64,000 bases of DNA from Methanoregula sp. (lineage in GTDB: Archaea; Halobacteriota; Methanomicrobia; Methanomicrobiales; Methanospirillaceae). Below the pieces are notes generated by a model. It saw only the letters and a program-made list of their open reading frames with translations, was not told the DNA's origin and did not search any database. The stretch lies in the NCBI GenBank assembly GCA_030694985.1, contig JAUYTV010000045.1, positions 1 to 64,000 on the forward strand, in the 5' to 3' direction. Position numbers and translations under genes: made by a program. Of this stretch, positions 26,361 through 35,469 are shown one piece after another. The stretch's first letter is position 1; each line of letters begins with the position of its first letter.

Positions 26361-27947
26361 ATGGTCTCGTGGGAACTGGTCTTTGCAATAATTCCGGGTA
26401 TCATCCTCTTCCTGTACGGGATCGAGCAGTTCTCCCGCGAAGTCCAGCTCGCCGCTGGTGAATACCTGCGAAACATCATCCAGCGACTGACGCAGACACC
26501 CGTGCGTGGGACAGCAGTTGGCGCACTCGTTACAGCAGTTGTCCAGTCCAGCACCGCGACAACCGTCATCACAGTCGGGCTTGTGAACGCAGGCATCATC
26601 TCCTTTGCGGCATCACTTGGGATCATCTTTGGCGCAAACCTTGGTACCACGCTCACCTCCCAACTCGTAGCCCTGAACCTGACCGCTTTTGCCCCGATCT
26701 TCATTCTTATAGGATTCATAATCGGGATCATCCCGGGGAGGTTGCGGATCTTTGGCCGGCCGATCTTCTACTTCGGCCTTGTCTTTTTCTCCCTCTCGCT
26801 CATCTCCAGCGTGATGGCACCTTACCGCACCGATCCGCAGCTGATCGCACTCGTTGCCCTGATGGATACGGTCTTTTTACAGATCGCGTTTGGGTTTCTC
26901 ATCACCAATATCTTCCAGTCCAGCTCGGTGACGACCGGTCTTGTGGTCGTGATGTCCCAGAACGGACTCATCACGCCGGAAGTGGCAATTCCTATTCTTC
27001 TCGGCTCCAATCTCGGTACCCCGACAACATCCCTCCTCGTTGCCGCACGGATGAACACATCGGCAAAACGGGCAGCTGTTGCACATTTCCTTTTCAACTT
27101 CCTCGGGGTTCTTATGTTCCTGCCGATCCTCGGTATGTTCACAAACCTTGTTATATCACTTGGGGGGGATGCCGGCCAGCAGGTTGCAAACGCCCACCTG
27201 CTCTTCAACCTGACCTGCTGCATTGTTTTTCTGATCCTGATCACACCGTTCTCCCGGCTCGTGATGCGGGTTGTTCCCGGCAGAGAGGATGATGTGGTAT
27301 TTTTACCAAAACATCTCCGGCATCCCCTGCCTGCGTCCACTCCGGAGAGCATTGTCCTGATCGAGCAGGAGATCCAGAACCTTCTGAGCATGCCGGGCCG
27401 GCTGCTTGAGGAACTGGAGAGCATGGTTGCCGACCCGAAGAAGTATTCTCCTCAGGTGGGCCAGCTTCAGGATTATGCGAAGTACCTTGACGGACAGATC
27501 AACGAGTCCGCACTTGAACTATCAGGACGGAACCTTACACCGCAGGAGAGTGCCCGTGTTGCCGGCCTTGTCCGCATCTCCAAGCTCGGGCAGGTGCTTG
27601 CCGAGCAGACAGGAGAACTTGTGGAGATCACCCATGTAGTCCAGGAGAAAGGAATTGTTCTTTCCGAAGAATCAAAAGCTGCTGTGCAGCTCACCCTCAT
27701 CCCCTGCACAATGAATTTAAAAACCCTTGCAGACAACTTCCCAAAAATTAACGATTTGGTCAACAAGGCAATGCGTGAGCAGGATGATCTGCTCCGGAAT
27801 AATGTGACTGCCCAATACCGTGACTACCTGGATCGTTTCGCATCCCACAAAACACCCTCGGGAAGTGAGTTCTCCCGTATCCTCTTCCAGATCGAAGGGA
27901 TGACAGGAACGATAAGGGAGATCCGCAAGTCCACCCGGCTCTTGTGA
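26361..27947 (+). CDS. Na/Pi-cotransporter family protein with PhoU-like tail
   Basis: A 528-residue protein with two inverted transport repeats, each with the QSS motif: QSSTATTVITVGLVNAG and QSSSVTTGLVVVMSQNG. A soluble, helical PhoU-like domain fills the last ~200 residues. Such NptA/YjbB-type proteins move phosphate, usually outward or Na+-coupled. The last ~80 codons have a clear, broken counterpart at 50018-50270, upstream of the P-type ATPase. Confidence 0.92.
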   Translation: MVSWELVFAIIPGIILFLYGIEQFSREVQLAAGEYLRNIIQRLTQTPVRGTAVGALVTAVVQSSTATTVITVGLVNAGIISFAASLGIIFGANLGTTLTSQLVALNLTAFAPIFILIGFIIGIIPGRLRIFGRPIFYFGLVFFSLSLISSVMAPYRTDPQLIALVALMDTVFLQIAFGFLITNIFQSSSVTTGLVVVMSQNGLITPEVAIPILLGSNLGTPTTSLLVAARMNTSAKRAAVAHFLFNFLGVLMFLPILGMFTNLVISLGGDAGQQVANAHLLFNLTCCIVFLILITPFSRLVMRVVPGREDDVVFLPKHLRHPLPASTPESIVLIEQEIQNLLSMPGRLLEELESMVADPKKYSPQVGQLQDYAKYLDGQINESALELSGRNLTPQESARVAGLVRISKLGQVLAEQTGELVEITHVVQEKGIVLSEESKAAVQLTLIPCTMNLKTLADNFPKINDLVNKAMREQDDLLRNNVTAQYRDYLDRFASHKTPSGSEFSRILFQIEGMTGTIREIRKSTRLL

Positions 27948-28319
27948 ACTGTTCTGGTAAATGCTTTAAACCCTGTAATACTGTTTTTTACCAGGTTAAC
28001 AGCCTCCATGTGAGGATTTGGATCCTCGCAGGTAACGTCTCTCTTTTGTTGCAGATGTCAAGGATTTTCCTGGCATCACCCTGCTCATACTCAACATTGT
28101 ATTATCGGCTTCTGGCAGCCTTTTTGGGTCTGGATGGGGTAGGCCAAGTGGCAAAACCGCCGAGGTTTAATGGCCTTATACAGGATTCAGGAGAAAGACA
28201 ATTCTGCCGTATTTTGATAATTTTCCCGCTGATTTCGCTAAACAGCCAACCTTTTTCCCTTTATCCCATTTGCGATACATGCAATTCTTTATTGCAGGGG
28301 ATAGCCAAATTAACAGGTA
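27948..28319. other. Intergenic region with a conserved promoter-like box
   Basis: No gene is evident; the long track frame 27944-28522 crosses into the DedA gene in another frame. Bases 27959-27983 (aaatgctttaaaccctgtaa and five more) match 50285-50309 at 21 of 25 positions, and both include a TATA-like gctttaaa or gctttata. An inverted repeat CTGGTAAA (27954-27961) / TTTACCAG (27987-27994) brackets the box. In the second location the box lies at promoter distance from the P-type ATPase start; here the next gene starts over 300 bases away, leaving room for a long leader or a small RNA. Confidence 0.45.
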
Positions 28320-28988
28320 ATGGATCCCCTGTTTGCCTTTATCGACTTCGTTATCCATTTCGATCATTACCTTCCGGGTATTATCGAAAGCTATGGCTTC
28401 TGGACCTACCTGATTCTTTTTGCCATCATTTTTCTCGAGACGGGTTTTGTCATCATGCCATATCTCCCGGGAGATTCACTTCTGTTTGTTGCCGGGGCCC
28501 TTGCCGGGGCCGGATATCTTAATGTCGAGATCCTCATCATCAGTCTTTTTATCGCAGCCGTTCTGGGAGATACGGTGAACTACTGGATCGGTAATTCGGT
28601 CGGTATGAAGGTACTTGAACGAAAGTGCAGTTTTGTCAAGAAAGAACATTTGGAGCTAACTCGTGACTATTTCCAGAAATACGGGGGACTGACCATTGTT
28701 ATTGCCAGGTTCGTACCTTTTATCCGGACATTCGCACCGTTCCTTGCCGGAGTAGGAAAAATGGATTACCGCTGGTTCATTACGTATAATGTCGCCGGTG
28801 CCGCCATATGGGTCCTCTCCTTCATCCTTGCCGGCTACTTCCTTGGCAGCATGCCGATTGTGCAGGACAATTTCAGTTTAATCATCTACGCTATCATCGG
28901 GATCTCGCTCCTTGCCGTAGGTTCTATCATCTACAATATCCTGCGGGGAACCTGCATGATTGATTCTGATAAAAAAGAGTCATCGTGA
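28320..28988 (+). CDS. DedA-family membrane protein
   Basis: A 222-residue SNARE-associated/DedA protein with about five to six hydrophobic segments. Family landmarks are the acidic entry ETGFVIMPYLPGDSLLFVAG and the RFVPFIRTFAPFLAGVGKM block with its conserved arginines. DedA proteins are linked to lipid carrier recycling and proton-motive-force-dependent transport. It starts at an ATG 372 bases beyond the Na/Pi gene and is followed by an eight-T run. Confidence 0.93.
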   Translation: MDPLFAFIDFVIHFDHYLPGIIESYGFWTYLILFAIIFLETGFVIMPYLPGDSLLFVAGALAGAGYLNVEILIISLFIAAVLGDTVNYWIGNSVGMKVLERKCSFVKKEHLELTRDYFQKYGGLTIVIARFVPFIRTFAPFLAGVGKMDYRWFITYNVAGAAIWVLSFILAGYFLGSMPIVQDNFSLIIYAIIGISLLAVGSIIYNILRGTCMIDSDKKESS

Positions 28989-29002
28989 GATGGCTGGCCC
29001 CA

Positions 29003-29010
29003 TTTTTTTT
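29003..29010 (+). terminator. Oligo-T run after the DedA gene
   Basis: Eight T residues 15 bases after the DedA stop, without a clear hairpin, in the position of an archaeal transcription end. Confidence 0.45.
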
Positions 29011-29112
29011 AGTTACGCTCCAGCCAACATTTACGTAATGGCAGTTGGGATACTTCCCGGATATTGACACAACCAATTACTATTTGAATTCCCCCTGCAT
29101 AGGGTACAGATT

Positions 29113-29997
29113 ATGAAATGGAAACGCGACTGGGGTCTAACTGCCAGGGTCTGGTTTACAGGGCTGCTGCTCTTACTCCTGTACCTGGTGTTCATGACCA
29201 TACTCCTGGCTTTCGGGGTCGGGTACTGGGTCATCATTCTCCTTGCCGTGGGGATGGGACTGATCCAGTATTTCTTCTCAGACAGAATCGTGCTCTGGTC
29301 TACCAAGGCCAGGATCATTGAAGAATCTGAGTATCCCGGGTTACACCGGATGGTTGAAAAACTCTGCAAACAAGCAGAACTTCAAAAACCACGGATCGCC
29401 ATCATGCCAAGTCCGGTACCGAACGCATTTGCGACCGGCAGGAGCCCAAAGCATGCAGTTGTTGCCTGCACTGACTCATTAATGCGGCTCCTGAACCAGG
29501 ACGAGCTTGAAGCCGTTCTCGCTCACGAACTCGCACACGTCAAAAACCGTGACATCCTGACCATGACGCTTGCCAGTTTCATTGCGATGATCGCATCGAT
29601 GATCATGCAGAGTTTCTTTTTCTCGGCGCTCTTTGGCGGCAACAACCGGGAGAGTGGGGGGGCATGGATTATTGTGTGGATTGTCGCGATTGTCGTCTAC
29701 GCTGTAAGTACGCTCCTGATTCTCGCCCTCTCGAGGTACAGGGAGTTCGCTGCGGACCGGGGCAGTGCCCAGATCACAGGAAATCCCCGGGCACTCATCT
29801 CTGCCCTGACCAAGATCAACGGGCGCATCGATGTCCTTCCGGCAGATGTAAAAGAACGGGTTGAAGGTGCCAATGCATTCTATATTATTCCGGCCCTCTC
29901 TGGCAATGCTGTCATGGAACTCCTGTCCACCCACCCCCCGCTCGAGAAACGGATCGCCAATCTCCAGAAAGTCGAAACCGAACTCAGGGGATACTGA
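29113..29997 (+). CDS. htpX: Membrane zinc metalloprotease HtpX (M48B)
   Basis: A 294-residue membrane protease. Two helices lie near the N-terminus, the zinc motif HELAH is at about 138-142 within AVLAHELAHVKNRDILT, two more helices follow, and the third zinc ligand is the Glu in YREFAADRGS. IMPSPVPNAFATGRSPKHA is the conserved HtpX stretch. Length and layout are normal. HtpX removes damaged membrane proteins; the gene stands alone among membrane-transport genes. Confidence 0.95.
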   Translation: MKWKRDWGLTARVWFTGLLLLLLYLVFMTILLAFGVGYWVIILLAVGMGLIQYFFSDRIVLWSTKARIIEESEYPGLHRMVEKLCKQAELQKPRIAIMPSPVPNAFATGRSPKHAVVACTDSLMRLLNQDELEAVLAHELAHVKNRDILTMTLASFIAMIASMIMQSFFFSALFGGNNRESGGAWIIVWIVAIVVYAVSTLLILALSRYREFAADRGSAQITGNPRALISALTKINGRIDVLPADVKERVEGANAFYIIPALSGNAVMELLSTHPPLEKRIANLQKVETELRGY

Positions 29998-30148
29998 TCT
30001 CCTTTTTATTGCGCGGGTTCCGATGGTCAATTTTCCATCCGTGTGATTGTAAAATGGTAATGACACTGGTGTTATTCATTGACTCATACATACGGACAGA
30101 AGATAATTATGGATCCCACGTAAACAATTGTGAAACCGTGGCTGGAAC

Positions 30149-30709
30149 GTGGAAAATGTGACCGGAAAAAATCTTTTTATTTCCATCATCCTGATAGTAC
30201 TCGTCTTTGCAGGCGCGTGTACTGAGAATACGGCCCCGGTCCAGCTGGCAGAGCAACGAAGCCTGGCCCCACCCGGCCAGCCACTGGTTGCTATCGGAGA
30301 GATCATTGGTGTCGGCCAGCTGGGAGGCGTGCTCGTCTCTGGCACAATTGATACCATCACCTTTAAAGTCGGTCTTGCACAGGGCGAAAAATCCATCAAC
30401 ATGGAGAATGTCACCATCATCTACGGAGATGCGATCCGGACAGAGACACTTGTTCCGGTTGAAGGATACCGCGGATCTCCCCCGCAGGGTGCATGGGGTA
30501 TCATCGAAGTAAAAAATGAGATTGGCAATCCCAACAACCGGCTTGATGACAATGAACAGTTCATCATCCAGATTAATCCCAAAGCCCCTCTTGTACCCAG
30601 GCAGCTGATCACCATCGCGGTTCAACCGCCCTTTGGAAAATCTCTCATCCTGCGCCGGATTGCCCCTTCAACCATCATGGCAGAGAACAATATTCTGACA
30701 ATTGTCTGA
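30149..30709 (+). CDS. Predicted lipoprotein with an archaellin/pilin-like domain
   Basis: A 186-residue exported protein. The N-terminal hydrophobic stretch ends in FAGAC, a plausible lipobox, so lipid anchoring outside the cell is likely. The rest has features like the beta-domain of archaellins: GVLVSGTIDTITFKVGLAQG, then MENVTIIYGD, and a later PRQLITIAVQPP strand. It lacks a class III signal site, so it is not itself a filament subunit of the usual type. The start is a GTG at 30149; a second in-frame GTG at 30158 is possible. Stands alone between htpX and the CorC-like gene. Function not assigned. Confidence 0.7.
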   Translation: MENVTGKNLFISIILIVLVFAGACTENTAPVQLAEQRSLAPPGQPLVAIGEIIGVGQLGGVLVSGTIDTITFKVGLAQGEKSINMENVTIIYGDAIRTETLVPVEGYRGSPPQGAWGIIEVKNEIGNPNNRLDDNEQFIIQINPKAPLVPRQLITIAVQPPFGKSLILRRIAPSTIMAENNILTIV

Positions 30710-30821
30710 TTCAAAACCAGATTCTTTTCGTTATTTTCTTTTTTTAAAAAAAACTACCGGATACAGCGGCACCTTTACGGATATATCTATAAATTATCTC
30801 CCGGGAAAGGATACTTAAACA

Positions 30822-32132
30822 ATGTCTTATCTTCTGGAAATTCTTATCATCCTTATCCTGATTGCCCTCAACGGCCTCTTTGCCCTGTCGGAATTTGCCA
30901 TTGTCTCGGCCAGGAAATCACGGCTCCAGCAGCAGGCAGACGAAGGGGATAATCGGGCAGCTGTGGCACTCAGCCTTGCTGATGAACCAACATCGTTCCT
31001 CTCGACCATCCAGATCGGGATCACCCTTGTCGGCATCCTTGCTGGTGCATACGGAGGCGCCACCCTTGCCGGACAGCTCGCGCCATCGTTCTCGGTATAC
31101 CCGGTACTGGCACCGTACGCAGAAGTGCTCAGCATTACGCTAATCGTGCTTGTTATCACCTACCTGACCTTGATCTTCGGGGAACTCGTTCCAAAACGGA
31201 TTGCGCTCAACAATCCAGAAGCTATCGCATCTGTTGTTGCCCAGCCCATGCGGTCCCTTTCTGTTATCGCGTCGCCGCTCGTCTTCATCCTCAGCCGCTC
31301 AACTGAGGCAGTGCTCCGGATCCTGCGGGTCCGGAAAGGAGAGGAGCTCCCGATCACAGAAGAAGAGATTAAGATTATGATCGAGGAAGGAACCGAAGCC
31401 GGTGTATTCAAGAAGTCCGAACTGAGCATGGTTGAAGGTGTTTTTGACCTTGATAACCGCCATGTTGATTCCGTCATGACGCACCGCTCTAATCTTGTCG
31501 CTCTGGACCTGAATGATACAGATGAAGAGAATCTAAGGAAAATGACCGTGAGTGGCCGCTCGAATTTTCCGGTATATGAAGGAGATCTCGATAATATTGT
31601 CGGCATGGTCTCAGTAAAGGACGCTCTGGCAAGGATGGTGGATGGAGGAAAACCTGATATCAGGGCCTCAGTGACAAAACCACTCTTTGCTCCTGAATCC
31701 ATTACGGTCTTAAAGCTGCTCGAATCATTTAAGGGAACCGGCTTGCATTCCGCTCTGGTCACGGATGAGTACGGCAGTATCCGGGGCATCATTTCCCTGC
31801 ATGATGTCCTTGAAGCGATCGTAGGCAATGTCCGGACTCTCGGAGAACCGGTGGATTTGCCGGTTGTGGTGCGGGAGGATGGTTCGTGGCTGATCAACGG
31901 GGATACAACGATTGAAGACCTCAAGGACGTCCTTATGGTGGATTCCTTTTTGGAAGAAGAACAGGGACATTATCGTACCATTGCAGGTCTTATCATGTTT
32001 CTCATGGGAAAGATCCCACAAACGGGTGCTTTCTTTGAAACCGGAGGACTGCGGTATGAGGTCGTGGATATGGATGGCAATCGGATCGACAAAGTGCTGG
32101 TTACACGGATTATGCCCAAAAATTCTGATTAA
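30822..32132 (+). CDS. CNNM/CorC-like (hemolysin-family) membrane protein with CBS pair
   Basis: A 436-residue protein in the order CNNM/DUF21 membrane domain (~1-195, with ALSEFAIVSARKSRL near the start), two CBS domains (~215-335, VDSVMTHRSNLVAL to SLHDVLEAIVGN), and a CorC_HlyC transporter-associated domain (~350-430, DGSWLINGDTTIEDL). This is the full standard layout. Members are linked to Mg2+ or Co2+ export and Na+ tolerance. It follows a T-run and precedes a 1.1-kb gene-free stretch. Confidence 0.94.
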   Translation: MSYLLEILIILILIALNGLFALSEFAIVSARKSRLQQQADEGDNRAAVALSLADEPTSFLSTIQIGITLVGILAGAYGGATLAGQLAPSFSVYPVLAPYAEVLSITLIVLVITYLTLIFGELVPKRIALNNPEAIASVVAQPMRSLSVIASPLVFILSRSTEAVLRILRVRKGEELPITEEEIKIMIEEGTEAGVFKKSELSMVEGVFDLDNRHVDSVMTHRSNLVALDLNDTDEENLRKMTVSGRSNFPVYEGDLDNIVGMVSVKDALARMVDGGKPDIRASVTKPLFAPESITVLKLLESFKGTGLHSALVTDEYGSIRGIISLHDVLEAIVGNVRTLGEPVDLPVVVREDGSWLINGDTTIEDLKDVLMVDSFLEEEQGHYRTIAGLIMFLMGKIPQTGAFFETGGLRYEVVDMDGNRIDKVLVTRIMPKNSD

Positions 32133-33251
32133 ACTACCCTGACCCGAGTGTTAAATACCCTACCGGCAGGAAACTTGGGCAGTATAAATGATTCATTCGG
32201 AGGTTGGGGGAAAAAACCACGCATACAATGAGTATTTACATTGAAGAAGATTTTTTGTAACATGGCAACTAACGATGAAAAAAACTCTTAAATTTTGAGA
32301 TGTTTACTTATAGGCCAGGAGAAATACTCTGTAAAAAAATTTCATCGTATAGGGACCGTGAGAAATATCTTGGTAAAATCTAAAGCATTAAAAAAAAGAG
32401 GTTCTTCGTCATTTACTATGGGTTGACAAAGAAGACTAAATGCTATTTTGAATGGGTTAGATTATAAAGACAGGGGCTAATGCTCCTATATCTCCTGAAC
32501 ACGATGAACGCCGCCGCCCCCAGTCGGGGCGCCCCCGCGGCGCTTTTAATGAGTAAATGTTAAACCGCATTGCCCCGCCGTACCTAAAGAGAGACCATGA
32601 GGCGGGGAACCCTCACATTTATTTTTGAACTGTATCTTACCCACACAAAAAGTCGGCGAGCCAAAAAAAATTGAATATTTTCCTCGGATATGTAAATATC
32701 TGTTGAAAAATACCGTTCTTCTCCTGCCTTGTTTGCCAAAACCAGCACGTCAGAAAATGAATGTCATATTCGCTTTCCAGCAGCCTTTTTTTGCTCTATT
32801 GGGCCAAACGAGGTGAAAAAAATCGCATCAGTTTAAGACCTTTGGCGACCAATAGCAGAGGGATATACCTACAGCATTTTGACATTTGTGGCGATTTTTT
32901 TCCGTATTTTCCACATGACCCTAAACGGACGGTTTTTCGGAGTTTTCTGGTACAGACCGTACTGTCGGAGAGAGAAAAGAAGCCTGAAATGGACGTATCC
33001 ATGTTAAGCCTCCACCATGAATAGCAAGAATGATAACCTATAAGAAATAACGATTGTGATTTGAATACAAAGTGCCCGTTAAAAAAAGTGCCCTCCGCTA
33101 AAAAGGTGTGGCATATTTCTACAGAAATGCTGCTTTCTTCGGGAAAATGATTGAAAACCGGAATTATGCCAGGATATTGGCAAGCGGTTTTTTTCAAGTA
33201 TCCAGATGATTGCCTCAAGTCGTATTACCCATATTGATCAGGAATGATGTT
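32133..33251. other. 1.1-kb gene-free region with structured GC-rich islands
   Basis: An A/T-rich stretch with two GC-rich islands. The first is the hairpin repeat at 32502-32546. The second is a 7-bp inverted repeat, CCCCGCC ... GGCGGGG, spanning about 32573-32607. GC-rich islands in A/T-rich flanks can mark structured RNA in archaea. The ORFs at 32625-32816, 32761-33024 and 32796-33218 overlap on both strands and show no family features, so I leave them out. Confidence 0.5.
32502..32546 (-). repeat. GC-rich hairpin repeat, copy A
   Basis: Read on the minus strand, this contains cgccgcgggggcgccc, then gggggcg and ttcatcg. The same series, cgccgcgggggcgccc / gggggcg / tttatcg, is found on the plus strand at 62332-62371. 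It can fold as CGCCCC-cagtc-GGGGCG inside an outer CGCCGC/GCGGCG pair, with TTTT following on the plus strand. This may be a dispersed intergenic palindrome family or a terminator-like structure. Confidence 0.65.
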
Positions 33252-34097
33252 ATGATTACCGAATTCATCACCACGTATTACATCGATCCCATCCGGTATG
33301 GCCAGCCCTATAATGTTGTAGACACCCTGACGTATGCAATTATTCTCATTGCTGCGGTGTTTCTTATCTACCGCTGGTTTAACCGCACCGGCTTTCCATT
33401 GGACGGGAAGTTTGTCCTTGCCACAGTTCCATTCATCATTTTTGGCGGACTCCTGCGGGTGGTTGAAGACACCGGATTCATTACATCCGATCTTCATTTT
33501 CTCCTCATCACACCGCTGATTTTTTTTGTAATGTTCTTTTTTACAATCGCGGCATTGTTCATTTCACGGACCCTTGAACGAGCCAAAATAATCACTTCGT
33601 ATCAGATTATGTATGCCGGTATCGGGACGGTGAGTTGTCTTATCGCTGCCACATTCCTGACGTGGTTCGGGCTTACGTACACACAGATATCGGTCAGTAT
33701 CCTTCTCACTATCCTTGCACTTGCCATTGTCACTTCTGGTGCAGTCTGGGGATTCATGCGGTACGTTCTAAAATGGGAATATGCAAGTGATCCGCTGTAT
33801 TGTGTCCTTATCTTCGGCCAGATGCTGGATGCAAGCGCCACGAGTTATGGTATCGATCTGCATTCCATTGTCTACACAGAATCGCATGTTGTTGGGGGAG
33901 CCCTTATCGCATGGACCGGAACGGCATTTTCGATGTTCCCACTGAAACTTGCAGTTTTGTTTCCCGCTGTATACATCCTACAGCATTACCGGAAGGAAGC
34001 TCAACCGGTCCTCTGGCACCTGATCCTGCTTGCCATGATCATTGTGGGATTTGGACCGGGTGTGAGGGGGATGATCAGGATGGTATTGTTTATCTGA
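33252..34097 (+). CDS. DUF63 family membrane protein
   Basis: An archaeal integral membrane protein of about 281 residues with eight or so helices. YNVVDTLTYAIILIAAVFLIYRW and GGLLRVVEDTGF are typical of DUF63, as is the late DASATSYGIDLH. The track start at 33210 is a TTG; the ATG at 33252 has AGGAA upstream and starts with the usual short charged region, so I prefer it. The family has no established function. Confidence 0.88.
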   Translation: MITEFITTYYIDPIRYGQPYNVVDTLTYAIILIAAVFLIYRWFNRTGFPLDGKFVLATVPFIIFGGLLRVVEDTGFITSDLHFLLITPLIFFVMFFFTIAALFISRTLERAKIITSYQIMYAGIGTVSCLIAATFLTWFGLTYTQISVSILLTILALAIVTSGAVWGFMRYVLKWEYASDPLYCVLIFGQMLDASATSYGIDLHSIVYTESHVVGGALIAWTGTAFSMFPLKLAVLFPAVYILQHYRKEAQPVLWHLILLAMIIVGFGPGVRGMIRMVLFI

Positions 34098-34251
34098 CAT
34101 CCCCCGTAAGTTTGGGAAATGACAGACTATCACGATGTGCTGGAAGCGAACAGAACACTGTTGTGCATTTCCATTCACCGTTTGGGGATTTTTGGAGTAC
34201 CCCTGTTTTTTAATGAACACATAGTCTGGTGAAACAAAAAAGGTACTGTCA

Positions 34252-34344
34252 TGAGTGATATTCTTATTCTGATAGCACTTCTTGCGTGCATTGTATTCAT
34301 CGTTTCAGGAAAGGCAAAGAAATATGCAAAAAGTATCGGATAGA
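34252..34344 (+). CDS. Candidate 30-aa single-helix membrane peptide
   Basis: An ORF too short for the track: MSDILILIALLACIVFIVSG followed by KAKKYAKSIG and TAG. One hydrophobic helix and a strongly basic tail make a plausible membrane peptide. AGGTA lies about seven bases upstream of the ATG. It sits between the DUF63 gene and the archaeosortase relic. No family recognised; could be a chance ORF. Confidence 0.4.
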
Positions 34345-34380
34345 TACTCATCGTCGTTAATCTCCTGATTAGAAGTCCCC

Positions 34381-35027
34381 GTGTATCTTACTTTTGGTAA
34401 TTTTCTTTACATGGCGATTGCAGTTTTGCCTGTGCCGTTTCTAGCAATCACTATCCTGCATCTCATTTCAGACAATCCGATGGCCTTACAGATGTCAAAC
34501 GCAGGCGCTTTCGCCACACTCATCTAAATTCCATTTGCTTTTGTTCCATTGTATCATGATACCCTCATATATGGGGTTGTCCAGCAGGTAGTCTGGCTGC
34601 TCCATGTCACCAGCCATGACGCCCGGCGTGAAGGATGCAATATCATCATGCAGAACGGGTTTTCGATCGAGATAATTCCTAAATGTACTGGCATAATGGC
34701 GATGGCGATTTTGCTTGGGGGTTGCAACCGGGGTACGAGATTTCTCGTTTATACAGGGAATTAACACAATCCTCATCATTGTCCCTACCATTTAAATTCT
34801 TAATATCCTCTGAGTTCCCGGCATTATTATCACATGGTCAGACCCGTGGTTTGCTATCCTCCCGGACCCCACAGGCACGATAAAATTTAGTCTTGGTTAT
34901 GCCAGTTTTTTTCTGGGAGCATAATGAGTTCTCTGAAAAACTTTTACTCGTGGTGCTGGTAATCATAACCTTATGGCTTTTTTTTGGATCGTCCCGCTGC
35001 CCGCTGAATTCGCCTGCGATCTGGTGA
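34381..35027 (+). pseudogene. Archaeosortase/exosortase-family relic
   Basis: One reading frame, from about 34381, encodes membrane segments (FLYMAIAVLPVPFLAITILH), then a stop, then IPFAFVPLYHDT, and NGFSIEIIPKCTGIMAMAIL. The CTG triad in this hydrophobic setting is the catalytic-Cys motif of archaeosortases. After a frameshift near 34760 the sequence continues ILNIL, a TGA where the essential Arg is expected, then VPGIII and later IKFSLGYASFFLGA. Stops and at least one frameshift make this a dead gene. The assignment rests on motif memory, not a search. Confidence 0.55.
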
Positions 35028-35129
35028 CAATCTGCAGTTTTTAATTCTTACGGAATTTCTGTATGCGGATAGAACCATTCTTCCATCGGCAATCCTTTAT
35101 CTTAACAGTAGTAATTTTTAAATTTAATT

Positions 35130-35351
35130 ATGAAATGTCCGGCACACGGTATTGACCTGCTCATGGGTGATCGATTGACTGTACACATCGACTACTGCCC
35201 CAAGTGCCGTGGGATCTGGTTTGCGAACGGCAAACTCGACAAACTACTTAAAAGTTCCACAACAGAGCCTGATAAAACAAAACAGAACCGACTGAGTAAA
35301 GAAGACAATGTTGGCAGGATTGGTGGATTCCTGATTGAAACTTTCAATTGA
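35130..35351 (+). CDS. Small zf-TFIIB-type zinc-finger protein
   Basis: A 73-residue protein with a CPAHG pair near residue 3 and CPKCRGIWF near residue 23, the pattern of the zf-TFIIB single-zinc domain. GIWFANGKLDKLLK is the conserved helix after the knuckle. The basic tail ends in GGFLIETFN. Such proteins are widespread and poorly understood. Stands alone, followed by a seven-T stretch at about 35361. Confidence 0.8.
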   Translation: MKCPAHGIDLLMGDRLTVHIDYCPKCRGIWFANGKLDKLLKSSTTEPDKTKQNRLSKEDNVGRIGGFLIETFN

Positions 35352-35469
35352 TTGCACGAATATTTTTTTAAATTTCACTAAGAGAAATACTCATCTAAAA
35401 CACACACCTCTCTCCCTCGCGATCATATAATCCGGCCTCAACAGACTACACAAAAAGAACGTATGCCCG

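Noticed and set aside
27944-28522. Plus-strand ORF of 192 aa between the Na/Pi and DedA genes
   Set aside because: It overlaps both neighbours out of frame, is rich in Cys, Arg and Ser, and has no recognisable domain.
31160-31924. Minus-strand ORF of 254 aa within the CorC-like gene
   Set aside because: Ser/Thr/Arg-rich antisense frame of a well-supported CNNM/CBS gene.
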